Assembly (NCBI RefSeq): GCF_039530945.1
Contig: NZ_BAAAPC010000013.1
Span: 128,466-192,465, forward strand
DNA length: 64,000 nt
Direction: 5' to 3'
DNA from: Nocardiopsis_C rhodophaea
Lineage (GTDB): Bacteria; Actinomycetota; Actinomycetes; Streptosporangiales; Streptosporangiaceae
Numbering within the stretch: position 1 is the first letter of the stretch; every line of letters starts with the position of its first letter. Of the stretch, positions 35,602 to 44,646 are shown in pieces. Under the pieces are notes generated by a model that was not told where the DNA came from, made no database searches, and saw only the letters and a list, made by a program, of their open reading frames with translations. The translations under genes and the position numbers were made by a program.

Positions 35602-35994
35602 ATGAAGTACCTCAGACCGATTCGCCGTGGTCCGCTCGACGAACGGCGCCGCCGCGATGACCGAGGATCGCAGTTCATCGAGTTCGCCGCGTACTTCCCG
35701 TTGCTGCTCATCGTGGCGGTCATGGTCATGGAGCTCTTCCTTGGCTTCCTGGCCATGGAACGTATGGGGAACGCCGCGCGCAACGGCGCCCGCGTCGCGG
35801 CCGAGTACGGCACCGAGCGCGGGCAGTCGGCAGCGCGCGATTCGCTGCCCGGCTGGCTGGACAAGGCGGAGGTCACCACCGGACGGGCCGGGAACGGCTA
35901 CTACGTCGACGTGGAGGTGAGGATGCCGATCATGTTCCCGGCGACCGGACTGGACATCCCCGTCAGCCGCCGCGTCAACATGCCCAATCTCTGA
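35602..35994 (+). CDS. tadE: TadE-like pseudopilin
   Basis: 130 residues from ATG 35602, preceded by a strong AGGAGG 6 nt upstream; the longer frame overlapping the previous gene is less likely. The N-terminus is basic, then DDRGSQFIEFAAYFPLLL, with the cleavage Gly before SQFIE, and a single hydrophobic helix. NAARNGARVAAEYG follows, a TadE hallmark, and a short beta domain completes it. It is a minor pilin of the Tad machine, processed by a prepilin peptidase not encoded in this window. Confidence 0.9.
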   Translation: MKYLRPIRRGPLDERRRRDDRGSQFIEFAAYFPLLLIVAVMVMELFLGFLAMERMGNAARNGARVAAEYGTERGQSAARDSLPGWLDKAEVTTGRAGNGYYVDVEVRMPIMFPATGLDIPVSRRVNMPNL

Positions 35995-36046
35995 TCACCG
36001 ACCAACCCGACCTGTCCCTTGCCTACTCTCCCGGAGTCATCCCAGC

Positions 36047-37378
36047 ATGAGTCTGCGCAACCGCCTCGACGACAACTCGGCCCTCGCCCGGGACGGCCTG
36101 GGCACCGAAGGCGTGTCGCACTGGCGCCAGCGACTGCTCACCGAGGTGAACCTCGACGACCTCGCGCGGCTGACCACCCAGCAGCGCCGTACGCGCCTTG
36201 AAAAAGTGGTCGGCCACCTTCTTTCCCGTGAGGGTCCGGTGCTCTCGGACCGCGAACGCAGTGCCCTGATCCGCCGGGTCGTGGACGAGGCGCTGGGGCT
36301 CGGCGTACTGGAGCCGCTCCTCGCGGACGACAGCGTCACCGAGATCATGGTCAACGGACCGAACGACATCTACGTCGAGCGCGCCGGCCGAGTGGAGCGC
36401 ATCAACACCACCTTCGCCAGCGAGAACCAGCTCATGCAGACCATCGACCGGATCGTGTCCCAGGTCAACCGTCGCGTGGACGAATCCAGCCCGATGGTCG
36501 ACGCTCGGCTGCCCACCGGCGAGCGTGTCAACGTCATCATCCCACCGCTGTCCCTGACCGGCCCCACGATCACCATCCGGCGTTTTCCCAAGCCGTTCAC
36601 CATCCAGCAGCTGGCCGCCAAAGGCAGCCTCGACGAACACACCGGCGCACTGCTGGCCGCCCTGGTGCGAGCGCACTTCAACGTCATCATCGCGGGCGGA
36701 ACCGGCAGTGGGAAGACGACCTTCCTCAACGCGCTCTCCGCGTTCGCGCCGAACAGCGAACGCATCGTCACGATCGAGGACTCCGCCGAGCTGCAGCTGC
36801 AGCAGGAGCACGTGATCCGGCTGGAGTCGCGGCCGCCCAACATGGAGGGCTCCGGCCAGATCACCATCCGCGACCTCGTCCGCAACTCCCTGCGAATGCG
36901 GCCCGACCGCATCATCATCGGTGAGGTCCGCGGGGCCGAGACCCTCGACATGCTTCAGGCCATGAACACCGGCCACGACGGCTCGCTGGCCACCGTGCAC
37001 GCCAACTCGGCCGACGACGCCGTCTACCGTCTGCTCACCCTGGCGTCGATGAGTGAGGTGAAGATCCCCTTCGAGGCGATCCAGGACCAGATCAACGCGG
37101 CGGTCGACGTCATCGTGCACCTCTCCCGGTACGCCGACGGCAGCCGACGGGTCGGTGAGATCGGCGTGGTCACCTCGACGCGCCGCGAGGAGTTCCGGCT
37201 CACGCCGGTGCTGCGCTTCGACGCCAAGCCGATCGACGCCACCGGCAAGGTCCCCGGCGAGTTCCACCGCTTCCCCCTCCCCGATCACATCGCCGAGCGC
37301 ATCACCAACGCCGGAGAGACCGTCCCCCCGGTGTTCACCGAAGCACCGTCTCGCGCACCCCTGGGAGCCGCCCTGTGA
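36047..37378 (+). CDS. tadA: Tad pilus assembly ATPase TadA/CpaF
   Basis: 443 residues, ATG start. A type II/IV secretion ATPase that drives pilin polymerisation on the cytoplasmic face. Walker A is GGTGSGKTTFLN (near residue 220). The Asp box and Walker B are seen in RMRPDRIIIGEVRGAE. The His box lies in MNTGHDGSLATVHANSADD. The N-terminal domain contains LADDSVTEIMVNGPNDIYVE, typical of CpaF. The stop overlaps tadB (GTGA). Confidence 0.97.
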   Translation: MSLRNRLDDNSALARDGLGTEGVSHWRQRLLTEVNLDDLARLTTQQRRTRLEKVVGHLLSREGPVLSDRERSALIRRVVDEALGLGVLEPLLADDSVTEIMVNGPNDIYVERAGRVERINTTFASENQLMQTIDRIVSQVNRRVDESSPMVDARLPTGERVNVIIPPLSLTGPTITIRRFPKPFTIQQLAAKGSLDEHTGALLAALVRAHFNVIIAGGTGSGKTTFLNALSAFAPNSERIVTIEDSAELQLQQEHVIRLESRPPNMEGSGQITIRDLVRNSLRMRPDRIIIGEVRGAETLDMLQAMNTGHDGSLATVHANSADDAVYRLLTLASMSEVKIPFEAIQDQINAAVDVIVHLSRYADGSRRVGEIGVVTSTRREEFRLTPVLRFDAKPIDATGKVPGEFHRFPLPDHIAERITNAGETVPPVFTEAPSRAPLGAAL

Positions 37379-38304
37379 GCCTCGATACGATCGCCCTGCT
37401 GATCGCCGCGATGTCCCTGGGCATCGCGGTCTGGGGCTTCCGCGAATGGGTCGAGGGCACCTACCAGCGCCGCCAACTCGCCGGCCGCAGCGCCCTGGAA
37501 GAGGTGGAGCGGCGCGCCAACAGCCCTCTCGCCCGGCTGGACGCAATGCTTCGGCCCACGGACATCGGCGGAAATCTCGAGCGTCGCCTGCGCGCCGCGG
37601 GCATGAAGATGAAGCTCTCGGTCTTCCTCATGCTGATGGCGGGGGCGGCACTCGTCGCAGTGATCTTCCTCTGGCGCGCGCTGGCCCCGATGTTCGGCAT
37701 CGTCGCGGCGATCGGCGTCGTTGCTGGCTTCTTCGCCTATTTGAAGCGCCAGGAGGAACGCCGTCTGGAAGCGTTCACCGCCCAGCTCCCCGAACTCGCC
37801 CGGGTGCTGTCCAACGCCACCCAGGCGGGCCTTGCCCTGCCGACCGCCATCGACATGGCCGCCGACGAACTCGACGACCCGGCCGGTGGAGAACTGCGCA
37901 TCGCCGCCCGGTCCATGCAGCTCGGCCAACCCTTCGAGGAGGCGGTGGCCGACATGCGCACTCGAATGCCGTCCCGCGAGATCGGGGTGCTGATCAGCAC
38001 CCTCCTGGTCGCCTCGAAGGCGGGCGGTCAGCTGGTCACGGCGTTGCGCAACATCTCCGACACCTTGGAGAACCGCAAGGAGACCCGACGCGAGGTCAAG
38101 ACGATCCTCGGCGAGAGCACCGCGACCGCCTGGGCCCTGCTCGGAATGGGCCTCGGTTCGTTCTTCCTGGTCAACACCATGATGCCCGGCTCCATCCTGG
38201 CAATGACCGAGAGCACGGTGGGCCTGATCCTCTTGATCGTCGCGCTGACCCTCTTTACTGCTGGATTTTTCGTCGTGCGACGCATGACCAAGATCGACTT
38301 CTGA
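37375..38304 (+). CDS. tadB: Tad pilus assembly platform protein TadB
   Basis: 309 residues, GTG start overlapping the tadA stop. Transmembrane helices near the N-terminus, around residues 80-125 and at the C-terminus flank a cytoplasmic T2SSF domain (FTAQLPELARVLSNATQAGL, then GQLVTALRNISDTLENR). It forms the inner-membrane platform with TadC and the TadA ATPase. Confidence 0.95.
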   Translation: MSLDTIALLIAAMSLGIAVWGFREWVEGTYQRRQLAGRSALEEVERRANSPLARLDAMLRPTDIGGNLERRLRAAGMKMKLSVFLMLMAGAALVAVIFLWRALAPMFGIVAAIGVVAGFFAYLKRQEERRLEAFTAQLPELARVLSNATQAGLALPTAIDMAADELDDPAGGELRIAARSMQLGQPFEEAVADMRTRMPSREIGVLISTLLVASKAGGQLVTALRNISDTLENRKETRREVKTILGESTATAWALLGMGLGSFFLVNTMMPGSILAMTESTVGLILLIVALTLFTAGFFVVRRMTKIDF

Positions 38305-38324
38305 TCCCTTTACGGAGTATCCCC

Positions 38325-39236
38325 ATGACACTGTCCTTCCCGGCCATCCTCCTCCTCGGCCTCGCGGGTGCGATGTGCGTGGGCCTCTTCGTGTGGGGCT
38401 TCTACTTGATGACCTCGAAGGCTCAGGTCGCGGCCGACCTCACCTCGGCGGCTCCCAAGCGCTCGAAGGATGAAGAGGAGATCTTCATCCTGCACAGGAT
38501 CACCGCACAGCTCGGCCGCCCCTTCCTCCCATTGATCGAATCGAAGCTGAGTTTTGATCAGCGTCAGCGCCTACAGATCCGAATCGACGCCGCCGGACGC
38601 CCCGACAATCTCACTGTCGAGCGCTACCTGAGCCGTAAGGCTGGAGAGATCCTCCTGTACGGCGGTCTAACCGTCTTCATGCTGATCAAAGGCAACATCC
38701 TGTTCGCGTTCCTGGCACTGGGGTTCAGCTTCATGACCGACCTGAATCTCTACACGGAGAAGTCCAAGCGGCAGGACCAGATCCAGCGCCAGCTGCCTGA
38801 CTTCCTCGACGTACTCGCCGTCACGGTCGGCGCCGGCCTGTCCTTTCGACAGGCGCTCAGCCGGGTCGCAGACTCCATGCCCGGCCTGCTAGCCGACGAG
38901 TTCCGTATGACCCTGCGGCAGATGGATCTCGGCACCAGTAGGCGTGACGCCTTCAAGGCGCTGCGCGCCCGCAACAAGAACGAATCCTTGGGACGGTTCG
39001 TCAGCGCGCTGCAGCAGGCCGAGGAACTCGGTGCCCCGCTAGCCGACGCGCTCATGACCATCAGCCAGGACATCCGGCGGGACGACGCGCAGTACCTGCG
39101 GCGCAAGGCACAGAAGATCGCGCCGAGGGTCACCGGTATCACCGCAGCGACCATGCTTCCGGGTCTGCTAATCGTGATCGGCGGAGGCATGTTCATGGGG
39201 ACCGACATCGACATGAGTGTGTTCAGCGGAGAGTGA
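38325..39236 (+). CDS. tadC: Tad pilus assembly platform protein TadC
   Basis: 303 residues from ATG 38325 (GGAG upstream); the longer frame lies over tadB. An N-terminal helix, a pair of helices near residues 105-140, a T2SSF domain (RQLPDFLDVLAVTVGAGLSF and RFVSALQQAEELGAPLADAL) and a C-terminal helix. It partners with TadB. The sensor kinase gene starts 7 bp after its stop. Confidence 0.95.
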   Translation: MTLSFPAILLLGLAGAMCVGLFVWGFYLMTSKAQVAADLTSAAPKRSKDEEEIFILHRITAQLGRPFLPLIESKLSFDQRQRLQIRIDAAGRPDNLTVERYLSRKAGEILLYGGLTVFMLIKGNILFAFLALGFSFMTDLNLYTEKSKRQDQIQRQLPDFLDVLAVTVGAGLSFRQALSRVADSMPGLLADEFRMTLRQMDLGTSRRDAFKALRARNKNESLGRFVSALQQAEELGAPLADALMTISQDIRRDDAQYLRRKAQKIAPRVTGITAATMLPGLLIVIGGGMFMGTDIDMSVFSGE

Positions 39237-39243
39237 GTGGCAC

Positions 39244-40476
39244 GTGAACAAGGTCGCCCCTGAAGCGTTACCCCGTCTGGCTGCAGTGGTCCGTCTGCTG
39301 CTTCAGCTGCGGATGTTGCTGGCGGCCATCGCTCTCCTACTGATCCCGGCCGAGCGCCTCACAGCTGCGACCTTCACCCTTATCCTTGCCTTCGCTCTTC
39401 TTTCGGGCTTAGCAGCGCGCTTTTGGGAACGCTTTGTTCCCTACTTGCGCAGCCACCCGCTACTGGTCACCCTGGACGTCCTCGTACTCACAGCCATCCT
39501 GGTGGTCGAAGGGCCGTCCGGCCCAGCTTTTATCATCACCGTCCTCACCGCTGCGATATCTGGCACGCTGTTCGGTGAGCGGGGCATGGCCGCCGTAACC
39601 CTGCTACAAATACTTTGCTACGTCGTCGCCCTCGTCTCCTACGCTGCCATGTCTGCGGCGGCGAGCCCCATCCAGGTCTTCACTATCCAAGTGCTGCTCG
39701 TTCACCCGCTCCTCTATCCGATCTCGGGCTACTGTGGGTTGAAGATCCGCGACGTCTTGGCCGAACTCGCCTCTGAACAGGCCGCTCGTCAGGCGGCGGA
39801 GCGCGCTGCAGCCGCCGCCGAAGAGCGCGACCGGCTCGCCAGAGACATGCACGACTCAGTTGCCAAAACCCTTCGAGGAGCCGCATTGGCGGCTCAGTCG
39901 TTGCCCATGTGGCTGACGAAGGACCCACAACGCGCAGTGAGGACCGCTGCCCAAGTCGCCAATGCGGCCGAGACAGCAGCGGCAGAAGCCCGAGCTCTGA
40001 TCTCGGATCTGCGCGCCCCATCCGTCGACTCAGTGTTCGGGAAGGCCATCAGGGAAACTGCGGCCGAGTGGAGCGCTCAGAGCGAAATCGACATCACAGT
40101 AAGCGCCCCCGATGGAGACGTCGGGCTGTTCACCTTGGTCCAGCAGGAGAGTCTGGCGATCCTGAAGGAGGCCCTGGCCAATATCGAGAGGCACGCCGAG
40201 GCACAGCGCGTCCACGTCTCCGTCGAGCTCGAGGGAGACCACTGCACTCTCACGATCACCGACGACGGCAAGGGCTTCACAAAGCAGCCGAACGCGCTAT
40301 TAGAAGAGGAACGCACCGGAAACGGACACTATGGTCTCCTTGGCATGGTGGAACGTGCTGAACGGGTAGGTGGAACCCTCGGCTTCGAATCCTCACCCAA
40401 CGAAGGAACGAAGGTGCTGATCCGTGTCCCAGTCGCTGATCCGCACTATGAACGCGTGGCCAAACCCGGTACTTGA
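39244..40476 (+). CDS. Membrane sensor histidine kinase (NarL/DesK type)
   Basis: 410 residues from GTG 39244. Five to six transmembrane helices fill residues 10-170 with almost no extracellular domain, so the signal is probably in the membrane or carried by a partner. A coiled coil leads to the HisKA_3 site RLARDMHDSVAKTLRG, with His in the DMHDS motif. The HATPase domain shows EALANIERHAEAQRVHV, ITDDGKGF and GHYGLLGMVERA. It is directly downstream of tadC and upstream of its cognate regulator, so the pair probably controls the pilus and the linked genes. Confidence 0.92.
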   Translation: MNKVAPEALPRLAAVVRLLLQLRMLLAAIALLLIPAERLTAATFTLILAFALLSGLAARFWERFVPYLRSHPLLVTLDVLVLTAILVVEGPSGPAFIITVLTAAISGTLFGERGMAAVTLLQILCYVVALVSYAAMSAAASPIQVFTIQVLLVHPLLYPISGYCGLKIRDVLAELASEQAARQAAERAAAAAEERDRLARDMHDSVAKTLRGAALAAQSLPMWLTKDPQRAVRTAAQVANAAETAAAEARALISDLRAPSVDSVFGKAIRETAAEWSAQSEIDITVSAPDGDVGLFTLVQQESLAILKEALANIERHAEAQRVHVSVELEGDHCTLTITDDGKGFTKQPNALLEEERTGNGHYGLLGMVERAERVGGTLGFESSPNEGTKVLIRVPVADPHYERVAKPGT

Positions 40477-40555
40477 CGACTGTCCACAAAACCAAACAAG
40501 ATCCACGCACGTCTGAGTGAGCGAGTCGATTCGCAGAATCCCCAGGAGAACCAAA

Positions 40556-41269
40556 GTGCCGCTCTCAGCTCCCGACGCGAGCCTCCCCTCTTCCCCCGCC
40601 CCAATCAGTGTCCTCGCTGTAGACGACAACGTTGTCGTCCGCGCCGGGCTCGTTTCGCTCCTGGAGACCTCCGAGGACATCAGGGTGGTGGGCGAAGCAA
40701 GCAACGGCATCCAGGCTCTTAATGAGACACGCAGACACAGACCCGATGTGGTGCTACTGGATGTCCGAATGCCGGTAAAGGACGGCGTAAGCACCGTCGA
40801 AGAACTGTCTGCAATGACAAAGGTCATCATGCTTACCCACACGGAAGACGCTGACGTCATCCGGACTGCGCTGCGCCGTGGTGCGTCCGGATACCTCGTC
40901 CATGGCCACTTCTCGGTCGAAGAACTGAATCGGGCTCTCCGTGACGTCACGAGCGGGGATGGAACACCGTTGTCTCCTGTCGCCGCCACTGTGGCACTCA
41001 AGGAGATGCGTTCCACCCCCCTCCTCCAGCCTCCAACTCCAGCGGATCCCACTGCCCTCGGACTGACCCAGCGTGAGGGCGACATCCTGTCTGCAGCCGC
41101 CCGTGGACTCCCTAACAAAGCCATCGCCAGCGAGCTGTTCCTGACCGAGAAAACGGTAAAGAACCATGTCAACCGGATCTTCCGAAAACTCGGCGTCACC
41201 TCGCGCACCGAAGCGATCGCCCGGTGGAACGGTGTCGCACCAGCCGATATGAGCAATCTCGGCCGATGA
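40556..41269 (+). CDS. LuxR/NarL-family response regulator
   Basis: 237 residues from GTG 40556, chosen because AGGAG lies 7 nt upstream; GTG 40517 is in frame. The receiver domain has AVDDN, the phospho-acceptor in VVLLDVRMPVKDG, and Thr/Lys positions (MLTHTED; GYLVHGHF with Lys replaced by His, which is unusual). A Pro/Thr linker precedes the LuxR helix-turn-helix LTQREGDILSAAARGLPNKA and VKNHVNRIFRKLGV. Repeated GGGCCC sites begin three bases after its stop and precede the pilin gene, making it the prime candidate to bind them. Confidence 0.9.
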   Translation: MPLSAPDASLPSSPAPISVLAVDDNVVVRAGLVSLLETSEDIRVVGEASNGIQALNETRRHRPDVVLLDVRMPVKDGVSTVEELSAMTKVIMLTHTEDADVIRTALRRGASGYLVHGHFSVEELNRALRDVTSGDGTPLSPVAATVALKEMRSTPLLQPPTPADPTALGLTQREGDILSAAARGLPNKAIASELFLTEKTVKNHVNRIFRKLGVTSRTEAIARWNGVAPADMSNLGR

Positions 41270-41271
41270 GA

Positions 41272-41325
41272 GGGCCCAACTCAGCTCAAGGGAAGCTTGG
41301 GCCCAGACGTGTACAACTTGGGCCC
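41272..41325 (+). promoter_or_regulatory. GGGCCC site cluster upstream of flp
   Basis: Three GGGCCC cores with A/T-side flanks: GGGCCCAA (41272-41279), TTGGGCCCA (41297-41305) and TTGGGCCC (41318-41325). Centres are 27 and 21 bp apart, the last about 105 bp before the flp start. The same motif occurs upstream of other prepilin-like genes in this window (52 kb, 58.7 kb, 62 kb). It is the candidate binding site of the adjacent response regulator. Confidence 0.65.
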
Positions 41326-41427
41326 CCGGACCCTATGCGCCCAGGGCCGGATCCTCTAACTTAATAACCATCGCAAGCGCAGCTGATGAGCCCACAGGGA
41401 ACGTGGGTTGATCCCGAGGAGTAATAA

Positions 41428-41676
41428 ATGTTCATTGCGTTTTCCGACCGTCTAAAGGCTTTCCGGCAGCGTCGCAACCTCAAGAAGTCCGACAAGGGTG
41501 CCGGTTTCATTGAGTACGGCGCTATCCTTCTGCTAATCGCCGCAATCGCTGGCGCCGTCTGGGCCCTCGATGTCAAAGGCACTGTCTCGGGATGGATCGA
41601 CGACAGCCTGACGGAGATCGGTGAGGGACCGGACGGCGGCGGGGATCCCGAGCCCAGCGCTAGCCCCCAGAACTAA
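41428..41676 (+). CDS. flp: Flp/Tad major pilin
   Basis: 82 residues, ATG start with GAGGAG upstream. The basic N-terminus is followed by DKGAGFIEYGAILLLIAA, with prepilin cleavage expected after Gly24 and Glu at +5. The single hydrophobic helix and a short polar C-terminus (GEGPDGGGDPEPSASPQN) are typical of actinobacterial Flp pilins. It has its own upstream region with GGGCCC sites and heads a transcription unit that runs to the terminator at 45366. Confidence 0.93.
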   Translation: MFIAFSDRLKAFRQRRNLKKSDKGAGFIEYGAILLLIAAIAGAVWALDVKGTVSGWIDDSLTEIGEGPDGGGDPEPSASPQN

Positions 41677-41797
41677 ATTGATTCATCTTCTACCACGAGC
41701 CGAGGCGTAGGCTTGCGAGTTGCAGCCGGGGAGGGACTCCACCTTACCCTCAGGGGAGCCCTCCCCGCCCCCGAAAAAGACTCATGAGCGTTTCACT

Positions 41798-42937
41798 ATG
41801 AAACTGATACTGACGTCGCGTTATGCCGGCGAGCAGGGACAGGCGAGCCTGTTCTTGCTCGTCGGCTTGACGCTTTCGCTCTTCGCCTTGGCTGTGCTGT
41901 TCCTTAGACTAGGTGAAGCAAACGACATGCGGACATCGACACAATCCGCTGCCGACGCTGCTGCACTCGCCGCGGTCGGTGACATCCAGCGCCGAGCCGC
42001 TGAAACCATCGCTAGTGGGAGCCTCCCGTGGGGTGTCAGCTGGAAGGCTAGCAGCGGGAAGGCTGCTGCCGTAAAGTACGCCGAACAGAACAACGCCAAG
42101 CTCGCCGACATCCGTGCCAGCGACGACCAGCAGGGCCAACTTGGCAACATCGTCCGTGTCGAAGTCCGAGGGAACTCGTGTCAGCGAGAACTCCAGGAGG
42201 ATGGAAGCGTTCCCTGGAACCAGCGCGACTGCCCGGACAAGAAAGAGCTAGAAGAAGCCAAAAAACGCGGAGAGACCATCCCCGTCACCATGGGTAACGC
42301 GGCCGCCATCGCCGAGGTCAAGATCCCTGAATGCAAGTCGTTCTCAATCTTCGACGTCTTCGGTGTCGAGATCGGCAGTTACATCGGGTGCAGGCCTGCG
42401 GACAGTAATGGCTCGTACTCGAGAATCTGGACATATTCGCAGGCCAAGAGCATGACCAAGGTCCATCTTGTCGACCGTGAAGGCAAGTGGATCTATTCGG
42501 AACTCACCGGCGGTCCTGGAAGCGGTCGTTATCCTTGCACTGCTGTCGGGGGACAGAACATCACTCGCCAAATGTGCAAGACCCATGAAGCTATCATGGA
42601 CGAGTGGGGCTCCGTCTTCGAGAAATACGGGGTCGGCTGCTACCGCTCACAGGAAGATGGGGGCGAGCACCCTCGAGGTCGCGCATGCGACTACATGGTC
42701 TCAGCTGGCGGCGCCCTTCCCAGTCCTGATCTTAAGCGTGGATCCGACGCCGCAGCCCAGTGGATGATCGATAATCATAAGGAACTTGACATCAAGTACA
42801 TCATGTGGGACCACCACATCTGGAACCCCAGCCGCGATCCCATTGGTAAGTGGGACAATGTGAAGCGCCATGTCCCCAACCGGGGCGGTAACACTGTAAA
42901 TCATAAGGACCACATCCACGTGTCCGTCAACTCATAA
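41798..42937 (+). CDS. Tad/TadG-like membrane protein fused to a VldE/ARB_07466-type peptidase-like domain
   Basis: 379 residues from ATG 41798; a TTG 41720 start is also possible. Residues 10-60 are Tad-like: EQGQASLFLLVGLTLSLFAL and STQSAADAAALAAVGD, as in TadG-type pseudopilins. The middle has paired Cys. The C-terminal 105 residues contain GCYR, HPRGRACDYM (His291, Asp298), DIKYIMWDHHIW and HKDHIHVSV (His372/374). This looks like the zinc-peptidase-like (M15-related) domain often annotated ARB_07466 or VldE in actinobacterial cell-wall proteins. A pilus-linked peptidoglycan hydrolase is the inferred role. Confidence 0.8.
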   Translation: MKLILTSRYAGEQGQASLFLLVGLTLSLFALAVLFLRLGEANDMRTSTQSAADAAALAAVGDIQRRAAETIASGSLPWGVSWKASSGKAAAVKYAEQNNAKLADIRASDDQQGQLGNIVRVEVRGNSCQRELQEDGSVPWNQRDCPDKKELEEAKKRGETIPVTMGNAAAIAEVKIPECKSFSIFDVFGVEIGSYIGCRPADSNGSYSRIWTYSQAKSMTKVHLVDREGKWIYSELTGGPGSGRYPCTAVGGQNITRQMCKTHEAIMDEWGSVFEKYGVGCYRSQEDGGEHPRGRACDYMVSAGGALPSPDLKRGSDAAAQWMIDNHKELDIKYIMWDHHIWNPSRDPIGKWDNVKRHVPNRGGNTVNHKDHIHVSVNS

Positions 42938-43027
42938 CCAAACCCAGCCTCCTTCCTCGTACGTAAGAGGTGCTTCCGTTGGAGGACCTCCAGTGCACAG
43001 GACGCGCGAAACTTTGCGAGGGCGAGT

Positions 43028-44092
43028 ATGAATATTTCTCACACTTCAACTGCTGCGCGAATGACGTGGGGACCTTTCTATCCAGCCATTACGGTTGTTT
43101 TGGCCACGCTCCTTCTAACCTCATGCGTCGCGAGCGAAGACAGCGGAGATGAGACATCTTCTGACAACGCTTCCCCTAATAAGAATGGAACATCAAGCGA
43201 AGGTTCTGGGCCAGTCGCAAGCGCGACGACCACAGGGACAGAACTCGGGGACAAGCTGGACGTAGACATCACGTCATTGGGACGGACGGACGATGGAAAA
43301 GCACTTCTGGAGATTTCCGTCACCAATAATGGCGACATCAAGGCCTACACTAATCGATACTTCACCGCACACAGCAGGTTTGGCGGAATCCTTAGCACAG
43401 GGATGGGCGTAACTCTGATCGACACCAAGAATGGGAAACGCTACTTTTCACTCATGCGGGATGACAATGATAGCTGCCTGTGCTCCTCATGGGATGGGGA
43501 ATCAATTCTCGAGAAGGGCGATACGCTCGACTTTTGGGTCGCATATCCAGAACCCCCTAAAGATGTAGATAGAATGACCGTCACAACACCCATAACGCCC
43601 GATATAGTCGATGTACCACTTTCGAGCTCGATTAATATGAAACGCAATTTCGAGGACATCCCTACCAAGGAGCCTAAGATCCTCGATCTCACCTCTATCC
43701 AGGAAGATCTGGATGGTGATTCATCGCGGTCTGACACAGGCGATGAGACGAGCATTATGCTTTCCTCTGATGTTCTCTTTGACACGAATGAGTCGAAGTT
43801 AACATCAAAAGCCAACAAATCATTAACTCGAGTCGCCAAAGAAATCGACTCCAGCTCATCGACGACTGTCCGTATCGACGGATACACGGACAGCACGGGT
43901 AACGACTCTATCAATAAGCCCCTCTCTAAGGATCGGGCTGACTCCGTCCGCAAGAAGCTCGAAGAACTCGTTACTCGCAGCGGAGTCACCTTCGAAACTG
44001 CAGGACATGGCTCAAGCGACCCTGTAGCCGACAACTCCACCGAGGAGGGAAAAGCAAAGAACCGCCGGGTCACGGTGACATTCACGAAGTAG
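43028..44092 (+). CDS. Lipoprotein with C-terminal OmpA-like peptidoglycan-binding domain
   Basis: 354 residues, ATG start. The lipobox LLLTSC puts the lipid on Cys33. A Ser/Glu/Asp-rich stretch follows. Residues 75-200 form a beta-rich domain with a CLCSSW motif that is related to the next gene. Residues 235-354 are OmpA-like: DVLFDTNESKLTSKANKSL, IDGYTDSTGNDS, SKDRADSVRKKLEELV and KNRRVTVTFTK, which bind diaminopimelate in the wall. It probably fixes the pilus or its partners to peptidoglycan from outside. Base composition is clearly less GC-rich than in the tad genes. Confidence 0.88.
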   Translation: MNISHTSTAARMTWGPFYPAITVVLATLLLTSCVASEDSGDETSSDNASPNKNGTSSEGSGPVASATTTGTELGDKLDVDITSLGRTDDGKALLEISVTNNGDIKAYTNRYFTAHSRFGGILSTGMGVTLIDTKNGKRYFSLMRDDNDSCLCSSWDGESILEKGDTLDFWVAYPEPPKDVDRMTVTTPITPDIVDVPLSSSINMKRNFEDIPTKEPKILDLTSIQEDLDGDSSRSDTGDETSIMLSSDVLFDTNESKLTSKANKSLTRVAKEIDSSSSTTVRIDGYTDSTGNDSINKPLSKDRADSVRKKLEELVTRSGVTFETAGHGSSDPVADNSTEEGKAKNRRVTVTFTK

Positions 44093-44104
44093 AGGAGGCA
44101 TCAA

Positions 44105-44629
44105 TTGTCAAACAATGCAAGCAAGCACGCTGCTATTCCTGCAGCGGCAGTGATAGCTATCGCCACCTTAAGCATTCCACAGTCTGCTTCGGCAGAACAG
44201 GAAGGGCTCGAGGTCGTCGCAACTTCGAAGGGAGAGGCGGGGAGTGGCCTCGAGAACTCTTCACTTGAAGTGCATACCCCACAGCGCTCCAAAGGAAGTG
44301 ACTACGTAAGCATCTCCTGGACAGTAAAAGCCCAAGGTGGTGTCTTCAAGAGTGGCCAGATCCAGAGCAAAACATATAAGTACTTCCAGGCTGGAGTAAC
44401 TGGCGTCACAGCAACCGACGAGAAATCAAAAATTCGCTACTACCCCTTGCAAGATACCAGGAAGGTCTGCCTGTGCTCGGGAATCCATAAACCCCGCGGC
44501 TATATTCTAAATGTGGAGTCTGGAAATTTGTCAACTTTCTGGAACTCCTACATGATCTCGCAGGATGTCAAGACGGTCACGCTCGATGTTCCGGGATTCA
44601 AGCCTGCAGAAGACATCCCTATCAGCTAA
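44105..44629 (+). CDS. Secreted protein related to the middle domain of the OmpA-like lipoprotein
   Basis: 174 residues from TTG 44105, which has GAGGAGG 6 nt upstream. A signal peptide covers residues 1-30, with the cut near SASAEQE. The mature domain matches residues 75-200 of the preceding lipoprotein in pattern: KYFQAGVTGVTATDEKSKIR, a CLCSGIHKP motif where the other has CLCSSWDGE, and DVKTVTLDVPG near the end. It lacks the lipobox and OmpA domain. Probably a partial duplicate acting outside the cell with the same partner. Confidence 0.8.
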   Translation: MSNNASKHAAIPAAAVIAIATLSIPQSASAEQEGLEVVATSKGEAGSGLENSSLEVHTPQRSKGSDYVSISWTVKAQGGVFKSGQIQSKTYKYFQAGVTGVTATDEKSKIRYYPLQDTRKVCLCSGIHKPRGYILNVESGNLSTFWNSYMISQDVKTVTLDVPGFKPAEDIPIS

Positions 44630-44646
44630 TTCAAGGGGGCTACACG

